9,589 bases of DNA from Alphaproteobacteria bacterium (GCA_005882415.1 VBAE01000111.1:50727-60315), one strand, 5' to 3'; positions 1-6,230 are shown, counted from the first letter of the stretch. The notes: a model not told the origin generated them from the sequence alone. Program-made: numbers and translations.

Positions 1-1295
1 AGCTCGACACGTTGATCGACGAGCGCGAGAAGCCGATCGACGTCTGGACTACGATCTACCCCGAAATGCAGTGCTCCGGCGATGCCGCGATCAACGCTAA
101 TGCGCCCGCCGGGGCCCAGGGCGCACTGATCGCCCTCGACCGCGACGGCGCCGTCCGGGCGATGGTGGGAGGCCGCGACTATGTCTCGTCCATCTACAAC
201 CGGGCCACACAGGCGGTCCGCCAGCCCGGATCCTCGTTCAAGCTGTTCGTCTACCTCTCCGCGCTCGAGGCCGGCTACAAGCCCGACGACCTCGTCGCCG
301 ACGCGCCGATCACGATCAACGGCTGGACCCCGCGCAACAACAGCCGCCATTATTCCGGCAACGTCACCGTCCGCCAGGCCTTCGCCCAGTCGCTGAACAG
401 CGTCTCGGTCCGCCTGGCGCAGGAGGTCGGCTTCTCGACGGTGAAGAGCATGGCCGAGCGGTTCGGGATCACCACCCCGATCGTCACCCACCCTTCCATG
501 GCGCTGGGCAGCTCCGACGTCCGCCTGCTCGATCTCACCCGCGCCTACGCCTCGGTGGCGCGCAAGGGCATCGCCGCAATGCCCTACGGAATCGTCCGGG
601 TGACGACCACCGACGGCGCCATCCTCTACCAGCACGATGCCGCCGAATCGCGCGTCCTCGTCGCCCCCTGGGTCGCGGCGCAGATGACCGACCTGATGCA
701 GGCCTCGGTGATGACCGGAACCGGCCGCGCCGCCCAGATCGGCCGCCCCGTCGCCGGCAAGACCGGAACCACCACCGCGAATAAGGACGGCTGGTTCGTC
801 GGTTTCTCGAGCGGGATCACCGCCGGCATCTGGATGGGCCGCGACGACGCCAAGGTGGTGCCCGGCCTGCAGGGCGGCACGGCCCCGGCGCGTGCCTTCC
901 ACGACTTCATGATCCGCGCCGTCGCCAAGCGCCCGCCCGAGGCCTTCGAAATCTCGGTCCCGCAGCCGACATGGGCGAGCGAACCCGACGAAGAGACCTG
1001 GTTCGAAGCCCCTGATAACGGCGTCGTTCTTGCGCCCGATGGAGCAGCGCCGCCGCCGCCCGCCGACGCTCCGCCCGTCGCCGACGGCCGCCGGCCCCCG
1101 GCCGACGAACCGGACGCCGCCGACGACGACCGCCTCAATCAGGATTGGCTCGACCGTGCGATCCGCCGCGATCCGCCGCCTGCGCCGCGCGATCCGAACG
1201 CCTCGCGCCGCTTCCCGCCACCGATCGACCGGCGGCGGCAGCGCTCACCCGCGCCCGATCCGGTGGAGCGAGAGCCCGTTACGCCGCAGCCATAG
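1..1295 (+). CDS. Class A penicillin-binding protein (PBP1A-like), 3' part only
   Basis: Peptidoglycan synthase of the inner membrane whose visible part is the transpeptidase (cross-linking) domain. The frame is open at the window edge, so the N-terminal membrane anchor and GT51 glycosyltransferase domain lie upstream and are inferred from the family. Counting from the codon at position 12, the three penicilloyl-serine transferase motifs are intact: SSFK at residues 74-77 with catalytic S74, SLN at 127-129, and KTG at 250-252 followed by TT. The strand after KTG (DGWFVGFSSGITAGIWMGRD) is typical of class A PBPs. From about residue 320 the protein becomes a low-complexity tail rich in Pro, Asp and Arg, which I take as disordered and periplasmic. 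The last 51 bases overlap the convergent metallopeptidase gene. A PBP1A-like assignment is likely; the exact subclass cannot be fixed without the N-terminus. Confidence 0.93.
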   Translation, partial: LDTLIDEREKPIDVWTTIYPEMQCSGDAAINANAPAGAQGALIALDRDGAVRAMVGGRDYVSSIYNRATQAVRQPGSSFKLFVYLSALEAGYKPDDLVADAPITINGWTPRNNSRHYSGNVTVRQAFAQSLNSVSVRLAQEVGFSTVKSMAERFGITTPIVTHPSMALGSSDVRLLDLTRAYASVARKGIAAMPYGIVRVTTTDGAILYQHDAAESRVLVAPWVAAQMTDLMQASVMTGTGRAAQIGRPVAGKTGTTTANKDGWFVGFSSGITAGIWMGRDDAKVVPGLQGGTAPARAFHDFMIRAVAKRPPEAFEISVPQPTWASEPDEETWFEAPDNGVVLAPDGAAPPPPADAPPVADGRRPPADEPDAADDDRLNQDWLDRAIRRDPPPAPRDPNASRRFPPPIDRRRQRSPAPDPVEREPVTPQP

Positions 1296-1949
1296 CCGCG
1301 CCGGCTTGGGATCGGTCCCGAGCAGCCGCTCGACCAAAAAGTGGAAGTCCGGCCCGTGGTTCATATGGACGCGGTGCGCTACTTCGTGGGCCACGGTGGC
1401 CCGCCGCACCCAGTCCGGGGCCAGGATCAGCCGCCAGCTATAGCGGATCGCGCCAGAGGAGGAGCAGCTCCCCCAGCGGGAGACGGGGTCACCCACCGCC
1501 ACTCGGCTGACGATCACGCCGGCTTTCTCCGCGAACTCGGCGGTCTCGGCGGCGAGCAACTCCGCAGCCTCGCGCTTCAGCCAGCGCAGCAGCCGGGGCT
1601 CGAGAGTGTCGAGCGGCCCGCCGGTGACGATCCGGCCCTCCTCGACCCGCACCGTCCGTGTGCGCTCCGGGCTCCAGTCGATCCGGTGCGGCATCCCGTG
1701 CAGCGGCAGCTCGGCGCCCGGCGCCAGGTCGGTCCGCGGCTTCACCGAGGCAAGCGCGGCCTCGATCCAGCCGCGCTGGCCGGCCGCCCATTCCAGCGCC
1801 TTCTTGCGCGACGCCCGCCGCGGCAAAGTGAGCAGCACGGTTCCGGTGCGCTGGTCGACCTTCAGCCGCATCACCCGCGCCCGCGCCGATTCGCGGATGG
1901 TGAGCGGCGCCGAGACTCCGCCGCCCTCGAAGCGAAGCTCAGAGCTCAC
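1245..1949 (-). CDS. YgjP-type (DUF45, SprT-like) zinc metallopeptidase family protein
   Basis: Predicted cytosolic zinc-dependent hydrolase of the YgjP/WLM-like family, 234 aa. Seen in sequence: a gluzincin HEVAH motif at residues 188-192, followed by HMNHGPDF at 195-202, which supplies a probable third ligand (H198). Before it is the family hallmark RWGSCS at 158-163 and a YSWRLILAP stretch. The N-terminal part (about 15-110) matches the beta-rich lead domain of this family, and the C-terminus ARLWLRRNGLSLHR is also family-like, so the stop position is credible. The start is a GTG at 1949 that overlaps the end of the upstream ycgN-like gene by 11 bases, implying translational coupling. It is the last gene of the SCO-ycgN operon. 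Its 3' end lies inside the convergent PBP gene. The physiological substrate is not known for this family. Confidence 0.9.
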   Translation of the reverse strand: MSSELRFEGGGVSAPLTIRESARARVMRLKVDQRTGTVLLTLPRRASRKKALEWAAGQRGWIEAALASVKPRTDLAPGAELPLHGMPHRIDWSPERTRTVRVEEGRIVTGGPLDTLEPRLLRWLKREAAELLAAETAEFAEKAGVIVSRVAVGDPVSRWGSCSSSGAIRYSWRLILAPDWVRRATVAHEVAHRVHMNHGPDFHFLVERLLGTDPKPARLWLRRNGLSLHRIGRG

Positions 1950-2370
1950 GGTCGACGAGGTGGTTCTGGAGGTCGCCGGCGTCGACTTCCGAAATCGTCC
2001 AGCCGCGCACGGAGATTCCGGCGCGATGCACCGATTCCGGGTCGCCGCTGATCAGATAATGCCATTCCGGAAGCGGCTTCCCCTCGGAGCGGAGGCGATA
2101 GGCGCAGGTGGTCGGAAGCCAGGCGAAGCGCTCGACATTGACCGGCGACAGCCTCAGGCAATCCGGCACCAGCGCCCGCCGCCCGCGATAATTGGAGCAG
2201 CGGCCGCTGTTGAGGTCGAGCAGCTTGCACGCGACATTGGTCGGGTGGACCTCGCCGGAGAGATCGTCCTCCAGCTTGTGCAGGCAGCATTTGCCGCAGC
2301 CGTCGCAGAGCGATTCCCACTCCTCCCGGCTCAAGTTGGCGAGCGGTTTCTCCCAGAAAGGCTCGCTCAT
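1939..2370 (-). CDS. YcgN family (UPF0260) cysteine-cluster protein
   Basis: Small cysteine-rich protein of 143 aa. The pattern CDGCGKCC at residues 22-29 plus further cysteines at 48, 58, 71 and 89 matches the YcgN/UPF0260 family and the broader CxxCxxCC putative metal (zinc or Fe-S) binding group. The phrases NVACKLLDL and VPDCLRL are characteristic of the family. No signal peptide or membrane segment is visible, so it should be cytosolic. The ATG at 2370 overlaps the TGA of the upstream SCO gene (ATGA, 4 bases), and the 3' end overlaps the next gene by 11 bases, so the three genes are almost certainly one operon. The biochemical function of YcgN is unknown. The context next to a copper chaperone suggests metal homeostasis, but that is inference. 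Confidence 0.93.
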   Translation of the reverse strand: MSEPFWEKPLANLSREEWESLCDGCGKCCLHKLEDDLSGEVHPTNVACKLLDLNSGRCSNYRGRRALVPDCLRLSPVNVERFAWLPTTCAYRLRSEGKPLPEWHYLISGDPESVHRAGISVRGWTISEVDAGDLQNHLVDREL

Positions 2371-2957
2371 TTTACCCACCGTTCGAGCTGCTCCTCGATC
2401 GCGTCGGCGCCCTGCTCCTGCGGGACGATGACGATGGGCTCCCCTTCCGGGCCGAACAGCAGCGTGACCCTGGTGTGGTCGACGAGATAGCCGCTGGCGC
2501 CCGTGCGTTCGGCTTTGGCAAAATAGCCGCCATAGCGTTTCGCGACGTCGGCGACCTGCTCCTTCGTCCCCGTCAGGCCGATCAGGCGCGGGTGGAAGGT
2601 GGCGACATATTCCTTGAGCACCGCCGGCGTGTCGCGTTCGGGATCGACGCTGATGAAGATCGGCTGAAGCTTCGCCGCCCGCGCCGGCTCCTCTTTCTCG
2701 AACGCCTTCAGAGCCTTGCCGATCTGCTGCAGGTCGACGGGGCAGACGTCGGGGCAATAGGTGTAGCCGAAATAGACCAGCCGGTATTTGCCCTTGAAGT
2801 CGGTGTCCTTGGTCGTGCCACCGTCCTGGTTGGTGAGGGTGAAGGCCCCGCCCAGCTTCGCGCCCTTGAGCGGCGGATCGGCGGGAGGCGTGCAGGCGGC
2901 GAGGCCCGCGAGCAGGCAAAGGGTCAGCAAAAAGCGGGGCTTGGCACTTTCGTTCAT
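2367..2957 (-). CDS. senC: SCO1/SenC family copper chaperone, lipoprotein
   Basis: Membrane-anchored periplasmic thioredoxin-fold protein of 196 aa that delivers copper to the CuA site of cytochrome c oxidase in well-studied relatives. Residues 9-22 form a lipoprotein signal peptide with lipobox LAAC and the lipidated Cys at 22. The copper-binding set is complete: CPDVCP at 68-73 (C68, C72) and a distal His in VDHTR (H161). SVDPERDTP at 103-111 is another SCO signature. Length is normal for the family. It is the first gene of an operon with the YcgN-like and YgjP-like genes, overlapping the former by ATGA. The divergent ankyrin gene starts 60 bases away, so both promoters must lie in that short gap; I could not pick out convincing -35/-10 boxes there. 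Confidence 0.95.
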   Translation of the reverse strand: MNESAKPRFLLTLCLLAGLAACTPPADPPLKGAKLGGAFTLTNQDGGTTKDTDFKGKYRLVYFGYTYCPDVCPVDLQQIGKALKAFEKEEPARAAKLQPIFISVDPERDTPAVLKEYVATFHPRLIGLTGTKEQVADVAKRYGGYFAKAERTGASGYLVDHTRVTLLFGPEGEPIVIVPQEQGADAIEEQLERWVK

Positions 2958-3007
2958 GGCACTGGCAGCCTTGCTTTGCTAAGGGGCGGGGATCAAGTCG
3001 GGATTAT

Positions 3008-3014
3008 GGGGAAG
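3008..3014 (+). promoter_or_regulatory. Ribosome binding site deciding the ankyrin gene start
   Basis: GGGGAAG lies three bases before an ATG at 3018. An alternative in-frame ATG at 3006 overlaps this Shine-Dalgarno-like stretch and would add four residues. The spacing favours 3018, and the shorter protein begins with a cleaner signal peptide (M-V-K then a hydrophobic core). Confidence 0.6.
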
Positions 3015-3017
3015 ACC

Positions 3018-3614
3018 ATGGTGAAGGGGTTCGGCCGCACATGGGCGGCGGCTCTGCTGATCGCGAGCGTGACGGTGCCGGCGACGGCGCAGAGCTATTC
3101 CGACAGCTATACGTTCCTGAAGGGCGTCAAGGATCGCGACGGCGACAAGGTGTCGAGCCTGGTCAGCGAGCCCGGCACCACAGTCATCAACGCCCGCGAC
3201 CGCGACCGCGGCGAGGGCGCGCTCCATTACCTGGTCCGCGACCGCGATCTCGTCTGGCTCAATTTCCTGCTCGGGAAGGGCGCGCGTCCCGACATCCAGA
3301 ATAATGAGGGCAATACGCCGCTCGCCCTCGCCGCGCAGATCGGCTGGGAGGACGGCGCCGTCGTCCTCCTCGCCCGCCGGGCCAGCGTCGACCTCCCCAA
3401 CCGGCAGGGCGAGACCCCGCTGATTCTCGCCGTCCACCACCGCGACCTCGCGATGGTCCGGCTGCTCCTCGCGAAAGGCGCCAACCCCAGGCGCACCGAC
3501 AGCCTCTCCGGCCTCTCCGCCCTCGACTACGCCAAGCGCGACGCCCCCCAGTTGGTGAAGATGCTGGAAGCCCCCGTCGCCGCCCCGCGTCCGGTGGCAG
3601 GGCCGAAGCTCTAG
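3018..3614 (+). CDS. Exported ankyrin-repeat protein
   Basis: 198-aa protein with a Sec signal peptide (positive start K3...R7, hydrophobic core about 9-20, likely cleavage after PATA at residue 24) followed by three to four ankyrin repeats at about residues 66-184. Repeat hallmarks are seen at GALHYLV (67-73), GNTPLALAA (98-106), GETPLILAV (131-139) and a more degenerate LSALDYAKR (167-174). These are interspersed with helical phrases such as VWLNFLLGKGARPDIQN and MVRLLLAKGANP. Ankyrin repeats are protein-binding scaffolds; the partner here is unknown. Export predicts a periplasmic location. The gene stands alone on the plus strand, divergent from the SCO operon and convergent with mmcB, sharing the bases CTAG so that each gene's TAG stop lies in the other's. 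A short Ala/Pro-rich tail ends the protein. Confidence 0.9.
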   Translation: MVKGFGRTWAAALLIASVTVPATAQSYSDSYTFLKGVKDRDGDKVSSLVSEPGTTVINARDRDRGEGALHYLVRDRDLVWLNFLLGKGARPDIQNNEGNTPLALAAQIGWEDGAVVLLARRASVDLPNRQGETPLILAVHHRDLAMVRLLLAKGANPRRTDSLSGLSALDYAKRDAPQLVKMLEAPVAAPRPVAGPKL

Positions 3615-4108
3615 GCGAAGCTCGCCAAGGCCGGATCCAGCCCGCCGATCAGCCGCCGCGCGGCCCTCCGCGCGAAGCGCAGAGTCTCCGCTTTCCGCCT
3701 CGCCGCGGCGAGTTGCCGCATCGGCGCCTCACGCAGCACCGCCGCGTCGTAGCGATCCGCGACGATCAATCCGCACACGTCCGGCTGGAAAGCCTCCGTC
3801 TCGAACGGCGCCAGCTCGAACCCCGCCGGCACCGCCCAGTAGAAGCGGTCGCAATAGCCGAGATAGTCGCACCATTTCTGGTCGCCCATAAGGTCGGCCC
3901 GGGAGACCTTGATCTCGACGATGGTGATGAAGCCCTTGCCGTCGATCGCCATCATGTCCGCCCGCCGGCCGTTGGGCAGCGGCACCTCGCACAAGGCGAA
4001 CGAATCCTGGTTGAAGAACAGCCGGGTTATGCCGCGCGCGACGTCCTGCGCCGCGGGCGGTGCGTCGGCGAAGCAGAGCTGCGGCTGAAGACTCGGGACG
4101 GAGGCCAT
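3611..4108 (-). CDS. mmcB: MmcB family DNA repair protein (PD-(D/E)XK-like)
   Basis: 165-aa protein resembling MmcB, the alphaproteobacterial protein named from mitomycin C resistance in Caulobacter and predicted to be a restriction-endonuclease-like nuclease. The core carries a plausible PD-(D/E)XK arrangement: E41, D51 in RRADMMAID, and E65-x-K67 in IVEIKVSRADL. It is followed by the conserved DQKWCDYLGYCDRFYWAVP block at 76-94. The C-terminal third is Arg/Ala-rich and helical. No signal peptide is present, so it should be cytosolic. The stop TAG overlaps the stop of the convergent ankyrin gene. The 52 bases upstream of its start, up to the SleB-like gene, hold a long palindrome and a LexA-like site that may control it. 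The family call is strong; nuclease activity is inferred. Confidence 0.9.
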   Translation of the reverse strand: MASVPSLQPQLCFADAPPAAQDVARGITRLFFNQDSFALCEVPLPNGRRADMMAIDGKGFITIVEIKVSRADLMGDQKWCDYLGYCDRFYWAVPAGFELAPFETEAFQPDVCGLIVADRYDAAVLREAPMRQLAAARRKAETLRFARRAARRLIGGLDPALASFA

Positions 4109-4120
4109 GGCCCCGGATTA

Positions 4121-4135
4121 GAATATAAGGGGAAC
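4121..4135 (-). promoter_or_regulatory. Possible degenerate LexA/SOS box upstream of mmcB
   Basis: On the minus strand the sequence is GTTC, seven bases, ATTC, against the alphaproteobacterial LexA consensus GTTC-N7-GTTC, so one of eight defined bases differs. It sits 13-27 bases upstream of the mmcB ATG at 4108, a position where a repressor could act. MmcB homologues belong to the DNA damage response, which makes the site plausible. However, short degenerate motifs arise by chance, and this one lies partly in a palindrome with its own possible role. Confidence 0.3.
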
Positions 4136-4159
4136 GCTTGGAAGCCTTCCCCTTATATT
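4122..4159. repeat. 38-bp near-perfect palindrome, possible terminator of the SleB-type gene
   Basis: Perfect 13-bp arms, AATATAAGGGGAA at 4122-4134 and TTCCCCTTATATT at 4147-4159, flank a 12-base centre that continues the symmetry (GCTT at 4136-4139 against AAGC at 4142-4145) after one mismatched pair. It starts one base beyond the stop of the SleB-like gene and ends 13 bases before the mmcB start. As RNA it would form a very stable hairpin whose 3' arm is A/U-rich (UUAUAUU), but a clean U-run is missing. It may be a transcription terminator or attenuator between the two minus-strand genes. A protein-binding operator or a dispersed palindromic repeat is also possible. No second copy was found in the window. 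Confidence 0.75.
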
Positions 4160-4160
4160 A

Positions 4161-4817
4161 TCAGCGGTAGAAGACGTGGTTGCCGACCGTGGCGACCCGG
4201 GTGCGGCCGCGCCATTTGGGCGAGACGTAGGTCGCGTGGAAGAACATCGCCTTGGGCGCCCCGCCGTCCGCGAGGTCGTTCATCGCGATTCTCGCGACCG
4301 CGACGGCCTTGCGCCAGGCGGGGGAGCTGCGCGGGATCGCCGGGAAGCGGCCGCCATGGACGAAGGAGAATTGGCCGCGCTGCTTGACGACGCCGCAATA
4401 AGTGGAGGGAAAGCGGCCCGAGCTGGCGCGGTTGCGGATCACTTCCGCGACGCTGAGCTGGCCCTTCAGGGGCTCGCCCTTCGATTCGAAATAGACGGCG
4501 CCGGCGAGGCATTCATGCTCGGAATCGCTGACTTCGCTGCTCGAGAAGGCGTCAACTAGCTCGGCGAGCGAGCGCTTCGGCTCGACCACGGCCGCGGGCT
4601 GAAGCGCGGGGGCCTCGGCTGCGGGAGCGATATCGGTGGGGGCGGCGGCCTCATCCGGAAGTACCTGCGACGCATTCGCGGAGGCGTAGCTATGACCGGA
4701 TTCGGGGAGGGGAGAAGGCACCAGCTCCCAGGCTTTGGAAGGGGCGGCGCCGAAAGTGCCGGCGGTGGCAAAAAGGAGTGTGGCCGCGATACCCGCGGCA
4801 CGAACGACAAAACGCAT
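4161..4817 (-). CDS. SleB-type cell wall hydrolase (Hydrolase_2), exported
   Basis: 218-aa exported peptidoglycan hydrolase. The N-terminus (MRFVVRAAGIAATLLFATAG, then AFG-type small residues to about 29) is a signal peptide. Residues 30-100 are a low-complexity Ala/Pro/Glu linker. From about 103 to the end is the Hydrolase_2 domain: LAGAVYFESKGEPLKGQLSV at 104-123 with the probable catalytic Glu in YFE (E111), VIRNRASSGRFPSTYCGVVKQ, GQFSFVHGG, and the terminal VGNHVFYR. Characterised relatives such as the spore protein SleB are lytic transglycosylases. In non-sporulating alphaproteobacteria the family is taken to remodel the cell wall, which is inference here. It is the upstream neighbour of mmcB on the same strand and is separated from it by the 38-bp palindrome. 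The 115-bp leader upstream should hold its promoter. Confidence 0.93.
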   Translation of the reverse strand: MRFVVRAAGIAATLLFATAGTFGAAPSKAWELVPSPLPESGHSYASANASQVLPDEAAAPTDIAPAAEAPALQPAAVVEPKRSLAELVDAFSSSEVSDSEHECLAGAVYFESKGEPLKGQLSVAEVIRNRASSGRFPSTYCGVVKQRGQFSFVHGGRFPAIPRSSPAWRKAVAVARIAMNDLADGGAPKAMFFHATYVSPKWRGRTRVATVGNHVFYR

Positions 4818-4932
4818 TGGCTCTCAAAACAGTGCGGCAGGTCGGTCTACGCCGGATGCGCAACAAACAAATGCATCCAGGACCGCCTTCCGTCTCGCGT
4901 GGGGGGCGGTTACGTGCTGCACCGCGTCATGG
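4818..4932. other. Intergenic leader of the SleB-type gene
   Basis: This 115-bp gap lies between the DUF1491 stop and the SleB-type start, both on the minus strand. It contains a small inverted repeat, GGATGC at 4854-4859 and GCATCC at 4873-4878, around a 13-base loop rich in A on the plus strand. It is somewhat less G+C-rich than its surroundings, as expected of a promoter. I see GAGAG two bases before the SleB-type ATG as a weak ribosome binding site, but no convincing -35/-10 pair and no U-tract terminator for the upstream operon. Confidence 0.45.
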
Positions 4933-5277
4933 TCAACCGAACGCACTCATTTCAGCGGCGAACCGTTCGGCAGACGGGATATCCAGTTCAATTACCCATA
5001 AATCCGGGTCGAAGCGCCTTCTTTTGGCGACGAGATTCGGAACTTCTGCAGCATTTCCAGATATTTGGGTGGGGGAATCACCCCAGATGTACTGTCCGTC
5101 GGGCTGCAGCACCCGCTCGATAAAGCGCGGATTTCCGCCCTTTTCGGTGAGAATCACGAGAATCGAGCCGGCGGTCGAATCGCCCTTTGCGAGCACCGCC
5201 GCGAATCCCCCGTCCGATTCGGCCTTGCGAATGAGGCCGCCGACAACGACCGACGCCGCCAGCCTCCCGTCGCTCAT
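4933..5277 (-). CDS. DUF1491 family protein
   Basis: 114-aa protein matching DUF1491, a small family largely restricted to alphaproteobacteria and with no assigned function. Recognisable features are the N-terminal VGGLIRKAESDGGFAAVLAK segment, the ILVILTEKGGNPRFIER strand-helix unit, and the conserved C-terminal RRRFDPDLWVIELDIPSAER block at about 86-105. No signal peptide, membrane segment or catalytic motif is visible, so it is presumably a soluble cytosolic protein. Its ATG at 5277 overlaps the TGA of the upstream thioesterase by four bases (ATGA), which implies translational coupling in the hpf-ptsN-thioesterase-DUF1491 run, of which it is the last member. Codon third positions are a little less G/C-biased than in its neighbours. 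Confidence 0.9.
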   Translation of the reverse strand: MSDGRLAASVVVGGLIRKAESDGGFAAVLAKGDSTAGSILVILTEKGGNPRFIERVLQPDGQYIWGDSPTQISGNAAEVPNLVAKRRRFDPDLWVIELDIPSAERFAAEMSAFG

Positions 5278-5732
5278 GGCCGGTAGCCGGGGAGCGTGCT
5301 CAAGGGGATGTGGGAGCGCATGAAGGTGCCGGTGCCGCGCCCGGCTTCCTCCCCTTCCGAATCGATCAACCGCGCCTCGCCGACCAGAACCCGGCGCTTG
5401 CCGCTCACCCAGCGCCCCTCCGCGATCACCGGGCCCTCGCGCAGCGGCTTGGTGAAATTGAGGTTGAAGGCTGTGGTGAGGAGGAAGCGGTCGCTGACCA
5501 TCGAGTTGCAGGCGTAGAAGGCCGCATCGTCCATCATCTTGAAATAGAGCGTGCCGTGGGCCGCGCCGGCGGCGTGGAAGACCTCCCGCGCCACCTCGAA
5601 TCGGATCCGCGCGAAGCCCTGCTCGGCGATCTCGATCGTGGAGCGGAACAGGTCGTTGACCGGCGCCGAGCGGTAGAGCGATTCCAGCGCCCGAAGATGC
5701 GCCGCGGCGCCGGCTTCCCGCTCAGGCGGCAT
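5274..5732 (-). CDS. PaaI-like hotdog-fold thioesterase
   Basis: 152-aa protein of the PaaI/4-hydroxybenzoyl-CoA thioesterase-like hotdog superfamily, predicted to hydrolyse an acyl-CoA thioester in the cytosol. The active-site region is AAGAAHGTLYFKMMDDAAFY at about 54-73. HG at 59-60 precedes the central hotdog helix, and an acidic residue (D68 or D69) stands where PaaI-type enzymes place their nucleophile or base. The following strands read TTAFNLNFTKPLREG, then VIAEGRWVSGKRRVLVGEARL, as usual for the fold. The start ATG at 5732 lies within the 3' end of ptsN (11-base overlap) and the stop overlaps the DUF1491 start, so it is an internal operon gene. The substrate cannot be told from sequence. 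Confidence 0.88.
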   Translation of the reverse strand: MPPEREAGAAAHLRALESLYRSAPVNDLFRSTIEIAEQGFARIRFEVAREVFHAAGAAHGTLYFKMMDDAAFYACNSMVSDRFLLTTAFNLNFTKPLREGPVIAEGRWVSGKRRVLVGEARLIDSEGEEAGRGTGTFMRSHIPLSTLPGYRP

Positions 5733-6192
5733 GGAGGCTTTCGGTGCCCGCGAGCAGAGCGAAGATCGCGTCGCGCGAGCGGGCGCCGCGCAGCTTGGCG
5801 ACGGTGTTGCGGTCCCGGAGAGCGCGGCTGACGCTGGCCAGCGCCTTCAGATGGTCGGCGCCGGCATCGGGCGGCGACAGGATCAGGAAGACGAGGTCCA
5901 CCGGAAGTCCGTCCACCGAGTGGAAGTCGACCGGCGAATTCAGCCGGGCGAAATAGCCGAACACGCGATCGAGCCCCTCGATCTTGCCGTGAGGAATCGC
6001 GACTCCGGCGCCGAAACCGGTCGATCCCAGCTTCTCCCGCTCGGTCAGCGCCGCCGCGATCTGCTTGGCGGGCACGCCCGTCCGGCGCGAGGCCGCGGTC
6101 GCGAGGAGCTGGAACAGTCCCTTCTTGTTAGGGACGTTCAGCGCCGCGTCGATGCGGTCGATCGTCAGCAGCCCGGATAGATCGCTCATCAT
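5722..6192 (-). CDS. ptsN: Nitrogen PTS enzyme IIA (PtsN, EIIANtr)
   Basis: 156-aa cytosolic phosphocarrier of the nitrogen-related PTS. It is phosphorylated by the EINtr-NPr chain and in other proteobacteria regulates potassium transport, nitrogen and stress responses by protein-protein contact. The phosphorylated His is H68 in GAGVAIPHGKI (61-71), and the fold hallmarks EREKLGSTGFG and VDLVFLILSPPDAGADHLKAL (98-118) are intact. Length is normal for EIIANtr. Two adjacent ATGs (6192 and 6189) are possible starts; neither has a clear Shine-Dalgarno sequence, and a GC-rich hairpin lies just upstream. It follows hpf by 71 bases, the usual hpf-ptsN neighbourhood, and overlaps the downstream thioesterase by 11 bases. 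Confidence 0.95.
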   Translation of the reverse strand: MMSDLSGLLTIDRIDAALNVPNKKGLFQLLATAASRRTGVPAKQIAAALTEREKLGSTGFGAGVAIPHGKIEGLDRVFGYFARLNSPVDFHSVDGLPVDLVFLILSPPDAGADHLKALASVSRALRDRNTVAKLRGARSRDAIFALLAGTESLHAA

Positions 6193-6202
6193 GCACCGAT
6201 CG

Positions 6203-6217
6203 GAGGGCGGCGCCCTC
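6203..6217 (-). promoter_or_regulatory. GC-rich hairpin in the ptsN leader
   Basis: A perfect six-pair stem (GAGGGC against GCCCTC) with a three-base loop lies 11 to 25 bases before the ptsN ATG. A purine-rich GAGAGAGG stretch, the only Shine-Dalgarno-like sequence nearby, overlaps the 5' arm. In the mRNA it could mask ribosome entry and make ptsN translation depend on structure, or could slow RNA decay between hpf and ptsN. It lacks a U-run, so it is a poor terminator. Confidence 0.35.
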
Positions 6218-6230
6218 TCTGCTTTCTCAA

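Noticed and set aside
626..1138. 170-codon open frame antisense to the PBP
   Set aside because: It is low-complexity Ser/Ala/Gly/Pro sequence mirroring the PBP codons, as expected of an antisense frame in high-G+C DNA.
2475..3017. Upstream in-frame extension that would make the ankyrin protein about 380 aa
   Set aside because: It runs antisense through the well-supported SCO gene, has no recognisable domain, and would bury the signal peptide in the middle of the protein.
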